Part shown: positions 1 to 8,580 of the stretch, piece after piece
Layout of the letters: each line of letters opens with the position of its first letter
How positions within the stretch are numbered: the stretch's first letter is position 1
Assembly: GCF_016461825.1 (NCBI RefSeq)
Contig: NZ_JAEMNU010000016.1
Location: 44,197 to 83,149, forward strand
Source: Rugamonas violacea
GTDB taxonomy: Bacteria > Pseudomonadota > Gammaproteobacteria > Burkholderiales > Burkholderiaceae_D
Direction of reading: 5' to 3'
DNA: 38,953 bases
Notes under the pieces: model-generated
The model's input: only the letters and a program-made list of their open reading frames with translations
Database searches by the model: none
Told to the model about the DNA's origin: nothing
Program-made: the position numbers and the translations under genes

Positions 1-32
1 GAGCGCGGCGGCGGATCGTATGCCTATGCGGA

Positions 33-2927
33 TCAGGCGAATTTGCGTTTTTCGCCGGCGCCGAACAGATTGCTGTGGCAGCGCCCGCACAGGGTCGGAT
101 GGTCGGCGTGGCCGCCGACGTCGGCGCGGTAGTGCCAGCAGCGCTCGCACTTGGCGGCGGCCGAGGCGGCCACTTCGACGGCTTCTTCCGCTTCGCCCGC
201 CACTTCGACGGCTTGCGCCTGCGAGGTGATGAAGACGAACTTCAGGTCATCGTCCAGGCTGGCCAGCAGGCGGTACTTGTCGCCGCTCGCCTTGATGGTC
301 AGTTCGGCCTGCAGCGAGGAGCCGATGGCGCCGGAGGTGCGCAGGTCTTCCAGCTGCTTGGTGACGCCGGTGCGCACGGCGCGCAGGGCGCCGTACTTTT
401 CCATTAGCGCGGCGCTGTCGGCCGGCTGCGGCAGCTGCCACCAGGTTTGCGTGAAGATGGTCTCGTCGCTGGCCTGGTAGGCCTCGGCGCCGGCGAAGAT
501 GGCCCATGCCTCTTCGGCTGTGAAGGAGAGCGCCGGCGCCATCAGGCGCAGCAGGCTTTGCGTGATGTGCCACAGCGCGGTCTGCGCCGAGCGGCGCGCC
601 GGCGAGTCGATGGCGCTGGTGTAGAGGCGGTCCTTGAGGATGTCGAGGTAGAAGCCGCCCAGGTCCTCGGAGCAGAAGTTCTGCAGCTTGGAGACCACCG
701 GCTGGAATTCGTACTGGTCGTAATGGGCCACCATGTCGGCCTGCAGCGCGGCCATGTTGGCCAACGCGTAGCGGTCGATCTCGAACATCTCGGCCACCGG
801 CACGGCCTGGGTGGCGTGGTCGAAGTCGGAGATGTTGGCCAGCAGGAAGCGCAGCGTGTTGCGGATGCGGCGGTAGGCTTCGGTGACGCGCTTGAGGATC
901 TCGTCGGAGATCGATAGCTCGCCGGTGTAGTCGGTCGAGGCGATCCACAGGCGCAGGATGTCGGCGCCCAGGGTGTCGGAGATCTTCTGCGGCGCCAGCG
1001 TGTTGCCCAGCGATTTGGACATCTTCTTGCCCTCGCCGTCGACGGTGAAGCCGTGCGTCAGCAACGCCTTGTAGGGCGGCCGGCCGTTCAGCATCGAGGA
1101 GGTCAGCAGCGAGGAGTGGAACCAGCCGCGGTGCTGGTCCGAACCTTCCAGGTACAGGTCGGCCGGGAAAGCCGACTGCTCCTTGTGCGAGCCGCGCAGC
1201 ACGGTCTGGTGGGTGGTGCCGGAGTCGAACCAGACGTCCAGCGTGTCCTTGTTCTTGAGGTACATGGCCGCCTCGTCGCCGAGCAGGTCCCGCAGGTCCA
1301 GCGCCAGCCAGGCGTCGATGCCGCTCTTCTCGATCAGCTGGGCGACCTGTTCCAGCAGCTCGGGCGTGCGCGGATGCAGCTCGCCGGTTTCCTTGTGGAC
1401 GATGAAGGCCATCGGCACGCCCCATTGGCGTTGGCGCGACAGGGTCCAGTCGGGACGGTTGGCGATCATGCCGTGCAGGCGGGCCTGGCCCCAGTCGGGG
1501 TAGAACTTGGTGTCGGCGATGCCTTGCAGCGCGCTTTGGCGCAGGGTCGGGCCGCCGTCCTTCGGCGTCACGTCCATGCCGGCGAACCACTGCGAGGTGG
1601 CGCGGTAGATGATCGGGGTCTTGTGGCGCCAGCAGTGCATATAGCTGTGGGCGAACATCTTCACTTCGAACAGCGCGCCGGCTTCGGTCAGCGCGCTGCA
1701 GATCGGCTTGGAGGCTTCCCATATGGTCATGCCGCCGAACAGCGGCAGGGTCGGGACGAATTTACCGTCGCCCATCACCGGGGTCAGGATGGCGTCGTCC
1801 TTCAGGCCGTGCGCCTTGCAGGAGATGAAGTCGTCCTGGCCGTAGGCCGGCGCCGAGTGGACCACGCCGGTGCCGCTTTCGGTGGTGACGTAGTCGGCCA
1901 GGTACATCGGCGACAGGCGGTCGTAGAAGGCGTCGCTGGCGTGCAGCGGGTGGCGGAAGCCGATGCCGGCCAGGGCGGCGCCGTCGCAGGTGGCGATGGT
2001 GCTGCCTTCGAGCTTGTAGCGGGCCAGGCAGGATTCGGCCAGGTCTTGCGCCAGGATCAGCAGCAGCGGGGCGCCGTCACGCTCGGTTTGCACCAGCGCG
2101 TACTTGATCTCGGCGTGGACGTTGAGCGCCTGGTTGGACGGGATGGTCCAGGGCGTGGTGGTCCAGATGACGATGAAGCCGTTTTCGGTCGGCAGCTGGG
2201 CCAGGCCGAAGGCGGCCGCCAGCTTGGCGTGCTCGGCGAACTTGAAGCCGACGTCGATCGCCGGGTCGCGCTTGTCCTGGTATTCCACCTCGGCCTCGGC
2301 CAGGGCGGAGCCGCAGTCGAAGCACCAGTTGACCGGTTTCAGGCCACGGTAGACGTAGCCCTTTTCCAGCAGCTGGCCGAGGGCGCGCAGCTCGTCGGCC
2401 TCGTTCGAGTAGTTCATCGTCAGGTAGGGGTTTTCCCATTCGCCCAGCACGCCCAGGCGGATGAAGTCCTTGCGTTGGCGGTCGACCTGCTCCAGCGCGT
2501 AGGCGCGCGCCTTGGTCAGCACCTCGGCGGTCGGCAGGTTCTTGCCGAATTGTTTTTCGATCTGGATCTCGATCGGCATGCCGTGGCAGTCCCAGCCCGG
2601 CACGTAGGGCGCGTCGAAGCCGGCCAGGGTGCGCGACTTGACCACCATGTCCTTGAGGATCTTGTTGACGGCGTGGCCGAGGTGGATGTCGCCGTTGGCG
2701 TAGGGCGGGCCGTCGTGCAGGATGAATTTCGGCCGGCCGGCGGCGGCCTTGCGGATGCGATGGTAGATCTTCTTCTCTTGCCAATCCTTGACCCATTGCG
2801 GCTCGCGCTTGGCCATGTCGCCGCGCATCGGGAACGGGGTTTCGGTCATGTTGACCGGGTATTTGCTCTCGGGCTTCTTGCCCTGCTTGGCTTCTTTCGG
2901 CGCTGCTGGTTTGCTGGTATCGGACAT
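33..2927 (-). CDS. ileS: Isoleucyl-tRNA synthetase
   Basis: This cytosolic class I aminoacyl-tRNA synthetase charges tRNA-Ile with isoleucine and edits mischarged valine. At 964 residues it has the usual bacterial IleS length. The HIGH-type ATP motif is seen as HLGH within [12 protein letters not shown] (residues 74-85), the KMSKS loop is at 635-639 (KKMSKSLGN), and the tungsten-like motif DCHGMPIE follows the HIGH region. The C-terminus carries a zinc-binding Cys4 set (C927, C930, C947, C950) typical of the bacterial form. It lies 82 bp downstream of ribF on the same strand. In many proteobacteria lspA follows; only 32 bases remain here before the window edge and no start codon is visible in them. 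The Shine-Dalgarno is weak. The call is secure. Confidence 0.98.
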   Translation of the reverse strand: MSDTSKPAAPKEAKQGKKPESKYPVNMTETPFPMRGDMAKREPQWVKDWQEKKIYHRIRKAAAGRPKFILHDGPPYANGDIHLGHAVNKILKDMVVKSRTLAGFDAPYVPGWDCHGMPIEIQIEKQFGKNLPTAEVLTKARAYALEQVDRQRKDFIRLGVLGEWENPYLTMNYSNEADELRALGQLLEKGYVYRGLKPVNWCFDCGSALAEAEVEYQDKRDPAIDVGFKFAEHAKLAAAFGLAQLPTENGFIVIWTTTPWTIPSNQALNVHAEIKYALVQTERDGAPLLLILAQDLAESCLARYKLEGSTIATCDGAALAGIGFRHPLHASDAFYDRLSPMYLADYVTTESGTGVVHSAPAYGQDDFISCKAHGLKDDAILTPVMGDGKFVPTLPLFGGMTIWEASKPICSALTEAGALFEVKMFAHSYMHCWRHKTPIIYRATSQWFAGMDVTPKDGGPTLRQSALQGIADTKFYPDWGQARLHGMIANRPDWTLSRQRQWGVPMAFIVHKETGELHPRTPELLEQVAQLIEKSGIDAWLALDLRDLLGDEAAMYLKNKDTLDVWFDSGTTHQTVLRGSHKEQSAFPADLYLEGSDQHRGWFHSSLLTSSMLNGRPPYKALLTHGFTVDGEGKKMSKSLGNTLAPQKISDTLGADILRLWIASTDYTGELSISDEILKRVTEAYRRIRNTLRFLLANISDFDHATQAVPVAEMFEIDRYALANMAALQADMVAHYDQYEFQPVVSKLQNFCSEDLGGFYLDILKDRLYTSAIDSPARRSAQTALWHITQSLLRLMAPALSFTAEEAWAIFAGAEAYQASDETIFTQTWWQLPQPADSAALMEKYGALRAVRTGVTKQLEDLRTSGAIGSSLQAELTIKASGDKYRLLASLDDDLKFVFITSQAQAVEVAGEAEEAVEVAASAAAKCERCWHYRADVGGHADHPTLCGRCHSNLFGAGEKRKFA

Positions 2928-3009
2928 GTTTATCTTTAAGGTGGATATGCTGCTTGGATCGTGTGTTCGGGGTGTTCGGAAAGGGCCGGCGCGTGTGGCT
3001 GCTGCGCGG

Positions 3010-3981
3010 TCAAATTCGGTCGGTCGCGGTGATGGCGCCGGTGCGCTGTTCGAAGTATTCGCGCGCCATGTTCGAATCGCGTTCGATGGCGGCGGTCAGC
3101 GTCGGCAGGTCGTCGTATTTTTCCTCGTCGCGCAGCTTGTGCAGGAACTCGACCCGCACCTGCCGGCCGTAGCAGGAGGCGTCGAAGTCGAACAGGTGCA
3201 CTTCGAGCAGCACGCGGCCGCTGTCGTCGACGGTGGGGCGCACGCCCAGGCTGGCGACGGCCGGCAGCGGCGCGTCGGCCAGGCCGTGCACCTGGACGAT
3301 GAAGATGCCGGACAGGGCGGGCCGGTGCGGCACGCGCAGGTTGAGGGTCGGGAAGCCGAGCGTGCGGCCCAGTTTCTGGCCGTGGATCACATGGCCGGAG
3401 ATGGCGTAGGGGTGGCCCAGCAGCCGCTCGGCGTGGCCGAAGTCGCCGACCGACAGGGCGGCGCGCACCGCCGAGGAGGAGATGCGGTCGCCGCCGTTCA
3501 TCACGGTGGGCAGGGTTTCGACGTGGAAGCCGTAGTGGCGGCCGGCTTCGAGCAGCATGGCGACGTTGCCGGCGCGCTTGGCGCCGTAGCAGAAGTCGTC
3601 GCCGACCATCAGCCATTTGACGTGCAGGCCGTCGACCAGCACCTGCTCGGTGAACTGTTGCGGCGTCAGGGCGGCGAAGTGGGCCGAGAAGTGTTCGACG
3701 ATGACGCGGTCGATGCCGTTGTCCGACAGCGACTGCAGCTTGTCGCGCAGGTTGGCGATGCGCGGCGGCGCCTTGGACAGGTCGCCGGCGCGCTGGGCGA
3801 AGAATTCGCGCGGGTGCGGCTCGAAGGTCATCACGGCGGCCTCCAGGCCGAGCGCGGCGGCGGCGCCACGGACGCGGCCGAGCAGCGCCTGGTGGCCGAG
3901 ATGGACACCGTCGAAGTTGCCGATGGTGAGCGCGCAGGGCGCGCGCGCCGCTGCATTGGGGAGACCGCGGAATACCTTCAT
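3010..3981 (-). CDS. ribF: Bifunctional riboflavin kinase / FAD synthetase
   Basis: RibF phosphorylates riboflavin to FMN and adenylates FMN to FAD in the cytosol. The protein has 323 residues, close to the family norm. The N-terminal nucleotidyltransferase domain shows the [10 protein letters not shown] motif at residues 21-30 (the HxGH signature of the FAD synthetase half). The C-terminal riboflavin kinase half shows [18 protein letters not shown] and an EVHLFDFD stretch. The start at MKVFRGLPN is the usual RibF start. It precedes ileS on the minus strand, an arrangement common in proteobacteria, and the two are probably cotranscribed. No FMN riboswitch is apparent in the short upstream region. 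Confidence 0.96.
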   Translation of the reverse strand: MKVFRGLPNAAARAPCALTIGNFDGVHLGHQALLGRVRGAAAALGLEAAVMTFEPHPREFFAQRAGDLSKAPPRIANLRDKLQSLSDNGIDRVIVEHFSAHFAALTPQQFTEQVLVDGLHVKWLMVGDDFCYGAKRAGNVAMLLEAGRHYGFHVETLPTVMNGGDRISSSAVRAALSVGDFGHAERLLGHPYAISGHVIHGQKLGRTLGFPTLNLRVPHRPALSGIFIVQVHGLADAPLPAVASLGVRPTVDDSGRVLLEVHLFDFDASCYGRQVRVEFLHKLRDEEKYDDLPTLTAAIERDSNMAREYFEQRTGAITATDRI

Positions 3982-4016
3982 GGGAATCTTGGGGGGAAAC
4001 TGTCGCTAAATGGTGG

Positions 4017-4022
4017 ATTATA
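4017..4022 (-). promoter_or_regulatory. Candidate -10 element of the ribF-ileS promoter
   Basis: Read on the minus strand this is a perfect TATAAT hexamer, 36 bp upstream of the ribF start. The -35 position (GTGTGC with 17 bp spacing) matches poorly, so the assignment rests on the -10 and its position only. Confidence 0.45.
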
Positions 4023-4102
4023 CGGTCTGTTCAGCCTGAGCACACCGGCAATGGGCGCGGCGCGGCGATTTTCCGCCGCTTTGGCGGCCCAATAAGCTGA
4101 AA

Positions 4103-4133
4103 AAGCGCGGTCTGCGCAAGGCAGACCGCGCTT
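4103..4133 (-). terminator. Rho-independent terminator of the tonB-exbBD-TPR operon
   Basis: A perfect 13-bp inverted repeat (AAGCGCGGTCTGC at 4103-4115, complement at 4121-4133) encloses a 5-nt loop. On the minus strand the stem runs into a short T tract (TTTT at 4104-4101). It lies 56 bp beyond the stop codon of the TPR gene, the last gene of the operon. Confidence 0.85.
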
Positions 4134-4188
4134 CGGCGGTGCGTCGTCCCGCGCCCGGCGAAGCGGACGGGGGGACGGGCGCGCGCGA

Positions 4189-5406
4189 TCACATCGGGTG
4201 GTTGATTTGCAGCGTCCAGTAGCGCGCCAGGTCGGCGGCGCCGTCGCTGCCCTTGACGCCCTTCAGCGTGGTCAGGGCGGCGGCCTTCTTGCCGGCTTGC
4301 GCCTGGGCGATGCCCAGGTGCAGCTTCAAATCTTCCGGATGCTTGGCGCCGTCCATCTTCACCGCCTGGGTCATCAGGTCCAGGCCCTTGTCGGTCTTGC
4401 CGGCGCTGGCCAGGGCGAAGCCCAGGTTGCTCAGGCCGTCGGCGTCCTTGTTTTTCAACACTTCGGCTTCGACTTTGGCGGCGTTGGTCTCGCCGTCGGC
4501 GGCGGTCTTCACGGCCAGGTCTTTCAGGCGCTGGTGGCGCGCGGCGTCCGAGCCGACGCCCAGCACGCCTTTTTTGTAGCCCTGGTCGATGATCTTCAGC
4601 GCCTCGGCGCCGTTGCCGGCCTGCAGCGACAGCTGGCTCATCTCCATGTACTCGCCCGGCTTGCTGAGCAGGCCGTTGGCCAGTTTCAGGCGCAGCACGT
4701 CGAGCGACAGGCTGCCGGAGAAGCCCGGCTTGCCGGTGACGCGGTTGAGCAGGTCGGCCCAGTAGCTGGTCTTCGGATAGGAACCGGCGAGTTTTTCCAG
4801 GGTCTGCACGTAGCCGGCCTTGTCGTTCTGTTTCAGCTGGATGTTGGCCAGCATCTGCAGTTGCGCTTCGCTGTTGCCCTTGCCCTGGAGTTCCTTGGCC
4901 GCTTCGGCGTACTTGCCGCTGATGTAGTAGGTCTGGATCAGCAGTTCGCGCATTTGCGCGTTCTCGCCGTCCTTCAGCGAGCGCTGGATCCAGGTGATGG
5001 CCTTCGGATAGTCCTTGGCGCGGTAGTAGATGCCGGCCAGGGCCTGGGTGAATTTCGGCGCTTCGGCGGCGGACAGCTTGCCGGAGTTGATCACCGCCTC
5101 AAAGGCGTGGGCGGCGGCGTCGTTGTCGCCGGCGGCGGCCGCGGCCGAGGCGCGGGTGCGCTCGATCAGGTAGACCTCGTTGGGCGACTTGCCGCCGACG
5201 GCGTCCGCTTCCTTCAGCTTGGCCAGCGCTTCTTTGTTCTTGCCAGCTTGTGCCAGTTTCTGTGCTTCCTGCAGTGGCTTGCCTACTTCGGCGCGCACCG
5301 CGTCGGCGGCGTGGGCGATCGAACCCAGGCCGACCAGCGGGGCGGCGGCGGTGAAACCAATGGCGGCCATTACCAGGCCGAGATGAGCGAGACGAAACTT
5401 GGACAT
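4189..5406 (-). CDS. Secreted tetratricopeptide-repeat protein
   Basis: The protein of 405 residues begins with a Sec signal peptide (basic MSKFR, hydrophobic stretch, AHA cleavage site near residue 33), so it is probably periplasmic. The rest is Ala/Lys/Gly/Leu-rich and consists of degenerate TPR-like helix pairs, for example LAQAGKNKEALAKLKEA, YYRAKDYPKAITWIQRSL, YYISGKYAEAAKELQGKG and ALASAGKTDKGLDLMTQAV. No enzyme motif is seen. It is the last gene after tonB-exbB-exbD-exbD and probably serves TonB-dependent uptake or envelope assembly; this is inferred from context only. The start chosen has an AAAGAAAA purine stretch about 8 nt upstream; an ATG six codons and a TTG seven codons upstream are alternatives without a better ribosome site. 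Confidence 0.85.
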   Translation of the reverse strand: MSKFRLAHLGLVMAAIGFTAAAPLVGLGSIAHAADAVRAEVGKPLQEAQKLAQAGKNKEALAKLKEADAVGGKSPNEVYLIERTRASAAAAAGDNDAAAHAFEAVINSGKLSAAEAPKFTQALAGIYYRAKDYPKAITWIQRSLKDGENAQMRELLIQTYYISGKYAEAAKELQGKGNSEAQLQMLANIQLKQNDKAGYVQTLEKLAGSYPKTSYWADLLNRVTGKPGFSGSLSLDVLRLKLANGLLSKPGEYMEMSQLSLQAGNGAEALKIIDQGYKKGVLGVGSDAARHQRLKDLAVKTAADGETNAAKVEAEVLKNKDADGLSNLGFALASAGKTDKGLDLMTQAVKMDGAKHPEDLKLHLGIAQAQAGKKAAALTTLKGVKGSDGAADLARYWTLQINHPM

Positions 5407-5435
5407 GGGGAAGTTTTCTTTCATCAAAATGCGAA

Positions 5436-5458
5436 ATAGGCAGGACTATCCTGCCTAT
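5436..5458 (-). promoter_or_regulatory. Intergenic hairpin between exbD and the TPR gene
   Basis: A perfect 10-bp inverted repeat (ATAGGCAGGA at 5436-5445, complement at 5449-5458) with a 3-nt loop lies in the 81-bp gap upstream of the TPR gene. On the minus strand it is followed by TTTCGCATTTTG. It could attenuate transcription or stabilise the 3' end of the upstream message. Confidence 0.5.
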
Positions 5459-5487
5459 CGTTCAAATAAAGGGAACCTGCTGCGGTC

Positions 5488-5916
5488 TTATTGGAACTGT
5501 TCGTTGCCGACCAGGCCGATCTTGGTCACACCCAGGCGCTGGGCCGAAGCCATGACGCCTGCGACGACCTTGTACGACACCAGCTTGTTCGGACGCAAAT
5601 GCACCTCCGGCTGATCCGCTTGCGCGGCGACGTCGACCAGTTTGGCTTCCAGGGCGGCACGGCTAGGAATCACCGCGTTGTCCCACAGAATCGTACCGTC
5701 GAAGTCCACGTCGATGGTCACCACGACCGGTTCCTTGGTCGGTGGCGGCGGGGTGCCGACCGGCATGTTCAAGTTCACCGAATGGTTGGCCTTGGGAATC
5801 GTGATGATCAGCATGATAATCAGCACCAGCATCACATCGATGAGGGGCGTCATATTCATTTCCATCATTGGTTCCGGATCCGCGCCTGCGGCGGGAGAAC
5901 CGACATTCATACTCAT
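5488..5916 (-). CDS. exbD: Biopolymer transport protein ExbD (second copy)
   Basis: ExbD is the inner-membrane, periplasm-facing partner of ExbB that couples the proton motive force to TonB. The 142-residue protein has the family layout: short cytoplasmic N-terminus, one transmembrane helix at about 22-42 with the proton-channel aspartate in NMTPLIDVMLVL (D27), then a periplasmic domain. It is the second of two exbD genes in tandem; its N-terminus (GSPAAGADPEP) and periplasmic domain differ clearly from those of the first copy, so this is not a recent duplication. A good Shine-Dalgarno (AAGGAAAC) precedes the start. The order tonB-exbB-exbD1-exbD2 resembles that described in Xanthomonas campestris. 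Confidence 0.95.
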   Translation of the reverse strand: MSMNVGSPAAGADPEPMMEMNMTPLIDVMLVLIIMLIITIPKANHSVNLNMPVGTPPPPTKEPVVVTIDVDFDGTILWDNAVIPSRAALEAKLVDVAAQADQPEVHLRPNKLVSYKVVAGVMASAQRLGVTKIGLVGNEQFQ

Positions 5917-5934
5917 GGTGTTTCCTTTTAAGAA

Positions 5935-5978
5935 GGGGGCTGGCGCCGCCCCCGGGCCGCTGGACTGGCCGGGGGCGG
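5935..5978 (-). promoter_or_regulatory. GC-rich hairpin between the two exbD genes
   Basis: A 10-bp stem (CCGCCCCCGG at 5946-5955 with its complement at 5969-5978) fills most of the 69-bp gap. An alternative 6-bp stem (GGGGGC 5935-5940 with GCCCCC 5948-5953) uses some of the same bases, so two mutually exclusive folds are possible. There is no T tract, which makes an RNA-stability role or partial polarity more likely than full termination. Confidence 0.4.
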
Positions 5979-5985
5979 ACGGGGA

Positions 5986-6414
5986 TTAACCCCGGTCAGG
6001 CGGTTCGGTGATGAAGCCGACCTTCTGAATGCCAGCGCGCTGGGTAGTGTAAATGACCTTGCCGATCGACTCGTAGCGTGTTTCCTGATCGCCACGTACG
6101 TGCACTTCCGGCTGAGGCAACTTGACTGCTTCCACCTTCAGAAAATCGAACAACTCATTCGTGTCCTTCATTTTCTTCTGATTCCAGTAGATGTCGCCAT
6201 CCTTGTTTACAACGATGTTGACATCTTCCGGTTTGGTCTGAATCACCTGGTTGGTCTCTTCCGGCAGCTTGATTTTCTGCAGTTTGAGAACGACCGGGCT
6301 CGTGATCAGGAAGATAATCAGCAGAACCAACATGATGTCGACGAGCGGCGTCGTGTTGATTTCCGACATGACTTGATCTTCGTCTCCGCTATCGGAGCCT
6401 ACGGACATCGACAT
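5986..6414 (-). CDS. exbD: Biopolymer transport protein ExbD (first copy)
   Basis: This 142-residue ExbD/TolR-family protein has an acidic N-terminus (SDSGDEDQ), one transmembrane helix at about 20-41 with the conserved aspartate in NTTPLVDIMLVLL (D26), and a periplasmic domain that includes VVNKDGDIYWNQKK. With ExbB it forms the proton-driven motor that energises TonB. It starts 5 bp after the exbB stop codon, so the two genes are almost certainly translationally coupled. TolR is a less likely identity because no tolA, tolB or pal gene is nearby and tonB heads the operon. Confidence 0.95.
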   Translation of the reverse strand: MSMSVGSDSGDEDQVMSEINTTPLVDIMLVLLIIFLITSPVVLKLQKIKLPEETNQVIQTKPEDVNIVVNKDGDIYWNQKKMKDTNELFDFLKVEAVKLPQPEVHVRGDQETRYESIGKVIYTTQRAGIQKVGFITEPPDRG

Positions 6415-6419
6415 GGCGC

Positions 6420-7319
6420 TTATCCGATCTTTTTGGCGCCGGCAGCACGGCCAGCTTCGCTGGTCGACATGGCGCCGGAGATCAGGACCGAGTGTACGTC
6501 GGCGCTGAAGGAGCGGACATCTTCCATCGCGGATTTGTTACGACGCACCAGCCAGTTGTAACCCAGCACGGCAGGAACGGCGACGAACAGGCCGAAGGCG
6601 GTCATGATCAGCGCTTCGCCGACCGGGCCGGCGACTTTGTCGATCGACGCGTTACCGGTCATGCCGATGTTGATCAGCGCGTTGTAAATACCCCAAACGG
6701 TACCGAACAGACCGATGAACGGTGCGGTCGAACCGACGGTGGCCAGGAAGGACAGGCCGTCTTGCAGACGCGATTGGACTTTGTCCACGGCGCGCTGGAT
6801 CGACATGGTGACCCAGGTCGACAGGTCGATTTGTTCCAGCAGGGCGCCGTCGTGGTGCACGGTGGCCTTGGTGCCGCTTTCAGCGATGAAGCGGAAAGGC
6901 GAGCCTTCTTTCAGCGCGGCCGAACCGGCGGCGATCGAAGCGGCTTTCCAGAACTTGGCCGAGGTTTCTTTCGACTGTTTGAAGATCTTCATCTGGTCGA
7001 TCAGCTTGGTGACGATGATGTACCACGAACCCATCGACATCAGCGACAGGATGATCAGGGTGCCACGGGAGACGAAGCCGCCGTTCCACACCGCTTCGAA
7101 GCCGAACGGGTTTTCCACTTCTTCTTTTTCAACCTTGGCGGCTGGAGCCGAAGCTGCCGGTGCGGCTGCCGCATCCGCTGCTGGAGCGGCTGCTGGGGCC
7201 GAAGCTGCGGCCGAGGCGGGCGCGTCAGCGAAAGCTGGGGCGCTTACCAGGGCGGTGGCTGCGGTCACCGAAAACAGCACAGCGGCCAGTACAGCGGACA
7301 AACGGGTATTCTTAAACAT
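6420..7319 (-). CDS. exbB: MotA/TolQ/ExbB proton channel protein
   Basis: ExbB is the polytopic inner-membrane subunit of the TonB motor. The 299-residue protein has an N-terminal signal-like segment ending in AFA (about residue 31), then a periplasmic Ala/Pro-rich linker of about 35 residues, and three transmembrane helices at about 86-106, 190-215 and 232-257. Family motifs GLFGTVWGIY and GPVGEALIMTAFGLFVAVPA are present. The extended signal-peptide version is a known ExbB variant. A strong Shine-Dalgarno (GGAGGAAGC) directly precedes the ATG. It sits 81 bp downstream of tonB and 5 bp before the first exbD. Confidence 0.96.
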   Translation of the reverse strand: MFKNTRLSAVLAAVLFSVTAATALVSAPAFADAPASAAASAPAAAPAADAAAAPAASAPAAKVEKEEVENPFGFEAVWNGGFVSRGTLIILSLMSMGSWYIIVTKLIDQMKIFKQSKETSAKFWKAASIAAGSAALKEGSPFRFIAESGTKATVHHDGALLEQIDLSTWVTMSIQRAVDKVQSRLQDGLSFLATVGSTAPFIGLFGTVWGIYNALINIGMTGNASIDKVAGPVGEALIMTAFGLFVAVPAVLGYNWLVRRNKSAMEDVRSFSADVHSVLISGAMSTSEAGRAAGAKKIG

Positions 7320-7400
7320 GCTTCCTCCAAATTAATAAAATAATCAGATCGCTGAATGTAGGTTGACAACGAACTTAGGTGAGACGGGGTTTGCCTCGGT

Positions 7401-8060
7401 TTATTCCAGCGTCCAAACGTATTGCACTTGCGTGACCGATTGTTCAGCCTTGCCGTCGGTTGTGCCTGGCTTGAATTTGCATTTGCCAATCCCTGCCATC
7501 GCCGCCTTGTCCAGGTCGCGGAAGCCGCTCGACTTCAGCACCTTGGATTCGATCACGTGGCCGTCGACGCCGACCACGAATTGCAGCGTGACCGTGCCGG
7601 TTTCTTCGTTGCGCAGCGATGACTTAGGCCATTCTGGTTTCGCGCAAGCGTTCAAATCGTATACCGCGGGAACGTGCACCGACTTGGCCGGGCCCGGGGT
7701 GGCCGCCGGCTGAGCTGGTGGCGTCTTCTGCAGTTCGTTCGACACCGGTTTCACGTTGGTCGCGTTGGCGATCGTGTTTTGCACCGGCGGCGGCTGCTGC
7801 ACGTTCACCTCGACTGGCGGGATGAACGGCGGCGGAGGTGCCTTCATCTCGGGCGGTGGCGGTGGCGGCGGCAATTCCTTCGGTGGAGGCGGTTTCACCT
7901 CCTCGATGATCTTGGTCTCAACCGGTTCGATCATTTTGCTGACCAAGCGTTTGCCCAAGCCTGTCACGATCCCATAAGCGACCAGGAGGTGCAACAAAAC
8001 GACAATGGTAATGCCTGTAAAGTTCTTCCCGGTGCTTTTCTCGTTGTGCGTGAAATTCAT
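7401..8060 (-). CDS. tonB: Energy transducer TonB
   Basis: TonB carries energy from the ExbB/ExbD motor to outer-membrane TonB-dependent receptors. The protein of 219 residues has an N-terminal transmembrane anchor (about 14-34), a proline-rich periplasmic spacer (KPPPPKELPPPPPPPE and further Pro clusters) and a C-terminal TonB domain with GTVTLQFVVGVDGHV and a terminal YVWTLE. The start chosen (MNFTHNEKS) has GGAG nine bases upstream; the open frame extends 33 codons further, but that stretch holds the promoter. As first gene of the operon it sets expression of exbB-exbD-exbD-TPR. No clear Fur box is seen upstream. Confidence 0.95.
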   Translation of the reverse strand: MNFTHNEKSTGKNFTGITIVVLLHLLVAYGIVTGLGKRLVSKMIEPVETKIIEEVKPPPPKELPPPPPPPEMKAPPPPFIPPVEVNVQQPPPVQNTIANATNVKPVSNELQKTPPAQPAATPGPAKSVHVPAVYDLNACAKPEWPKSSLRNEETGTVTLQFVVGVDGHVIESKVLKSSGFRDLDKAAMAGIGKCKFKPGTTDGKAEQSVTQVQYVWTLE

Positions 8061-8150
8061 GCCTGCTTTCTCCAATACCAACTCTTTTTTGTTGCTACTA
8101 AACCCCAAAATGGCGACGCAAAACAACAGCCGCATCCGGGACGTCGGCGA

Positions 8151-8156
8151 ATTATA
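8151..8156 (-). promoter_or_regulatory. Candidate -10 element of the tonB operon promoter
   Basis: On the minus strand this is a perfect TATAAT, 90 bp upstream of the tonB start. At 17 bp spacing the -35 hexamer is ATGTAA, a poor match, which may mean activator dependence. The predicted leader is about 84 nt. Confidence 0.5.
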
Positions 8157-8542
8157 CATACGAATTCTTGATTTTACATAGAATTTTAATCCCTAAAACC
8201 GGTTAAATTTCATGCGTTTAGCCCGTGTAAGACCAATTTTTCTGCGGGGCTTCTGCACCCTTCTAGAACAAAAAGCAAGACTAATCGGCACGTTTTTGGG
8301 GCGGCCGCTTGCATAGTGATGCTTAGTTTTCCGATATTGCAAAACGCGGAATTATGTCAGCGTGTTTTGCCAATGCGCGGTTGAAAATTTGGTGCGAAGT
8401 GTTGCATTGGTGAAATTTCCACCGAACATTCTGCGCCCTCCGGCGCCGAAAAAAGTTGACGCGGCGGACCGGGCATGCATACCAGCGCGACGCCGAACGG
8501 CGCCAAGGCGCCGATTCGCATATATATATGTGATAAACGATG

Positions 8543-8564
8543 GGCGCCGCCGCGCGGCGGCGCC
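8543..8564 (-). terminator. GC palindrome downstream of ycgB
   Basis: A perfect 11+11 bp palindrome (half site GGCGCCGCCGC) begins 17 bp after the ycgB stop codon. There is no T tract on the minus strand, so it is an mRNA 3'-end hairpin or a weak or Rho-assisted terminator, not a canonical intrinsic terminator. Confidence 0.4.
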
Positions 8565-8580
8565 GGTGGTGGCGTCCGGT

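Larger units (their letters stand above)
8061..8580. other. 520-bp intergenic region, tonB to ycgB
   Basis: No convincing gene is present. The tonB-proximal third (to about 8350) is AT-rich for this genome and holds the tonB promoter. The ycgB-proximal end holds a perfect 22-bp GC palindrome (8543-8564) just beyond the ycgB stop, a second GGCGCC-AA-GGCGCC dyad near 8500, and a short alternating TATATATATG run at 8521-8530. Two AAATTT-containing segments flank about 20 bp near 8388-8420. Functions are unknown. Confidence 0.6.

Noticed and set aside
1053..2939. Plus-strand open frame of 628 codons
   Set aside because: It is antisense to ileS, has shadow-like composition rich in Val, Gly, Arg and Gln, and shows no domain or ribosome site; high GC leaves such frames open.
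8061..8350. Fur box upstream of tonB
   Set aside because: No sequence close to the 19-bp Fur consensus was visible; AT-rich composition alone is not enough.
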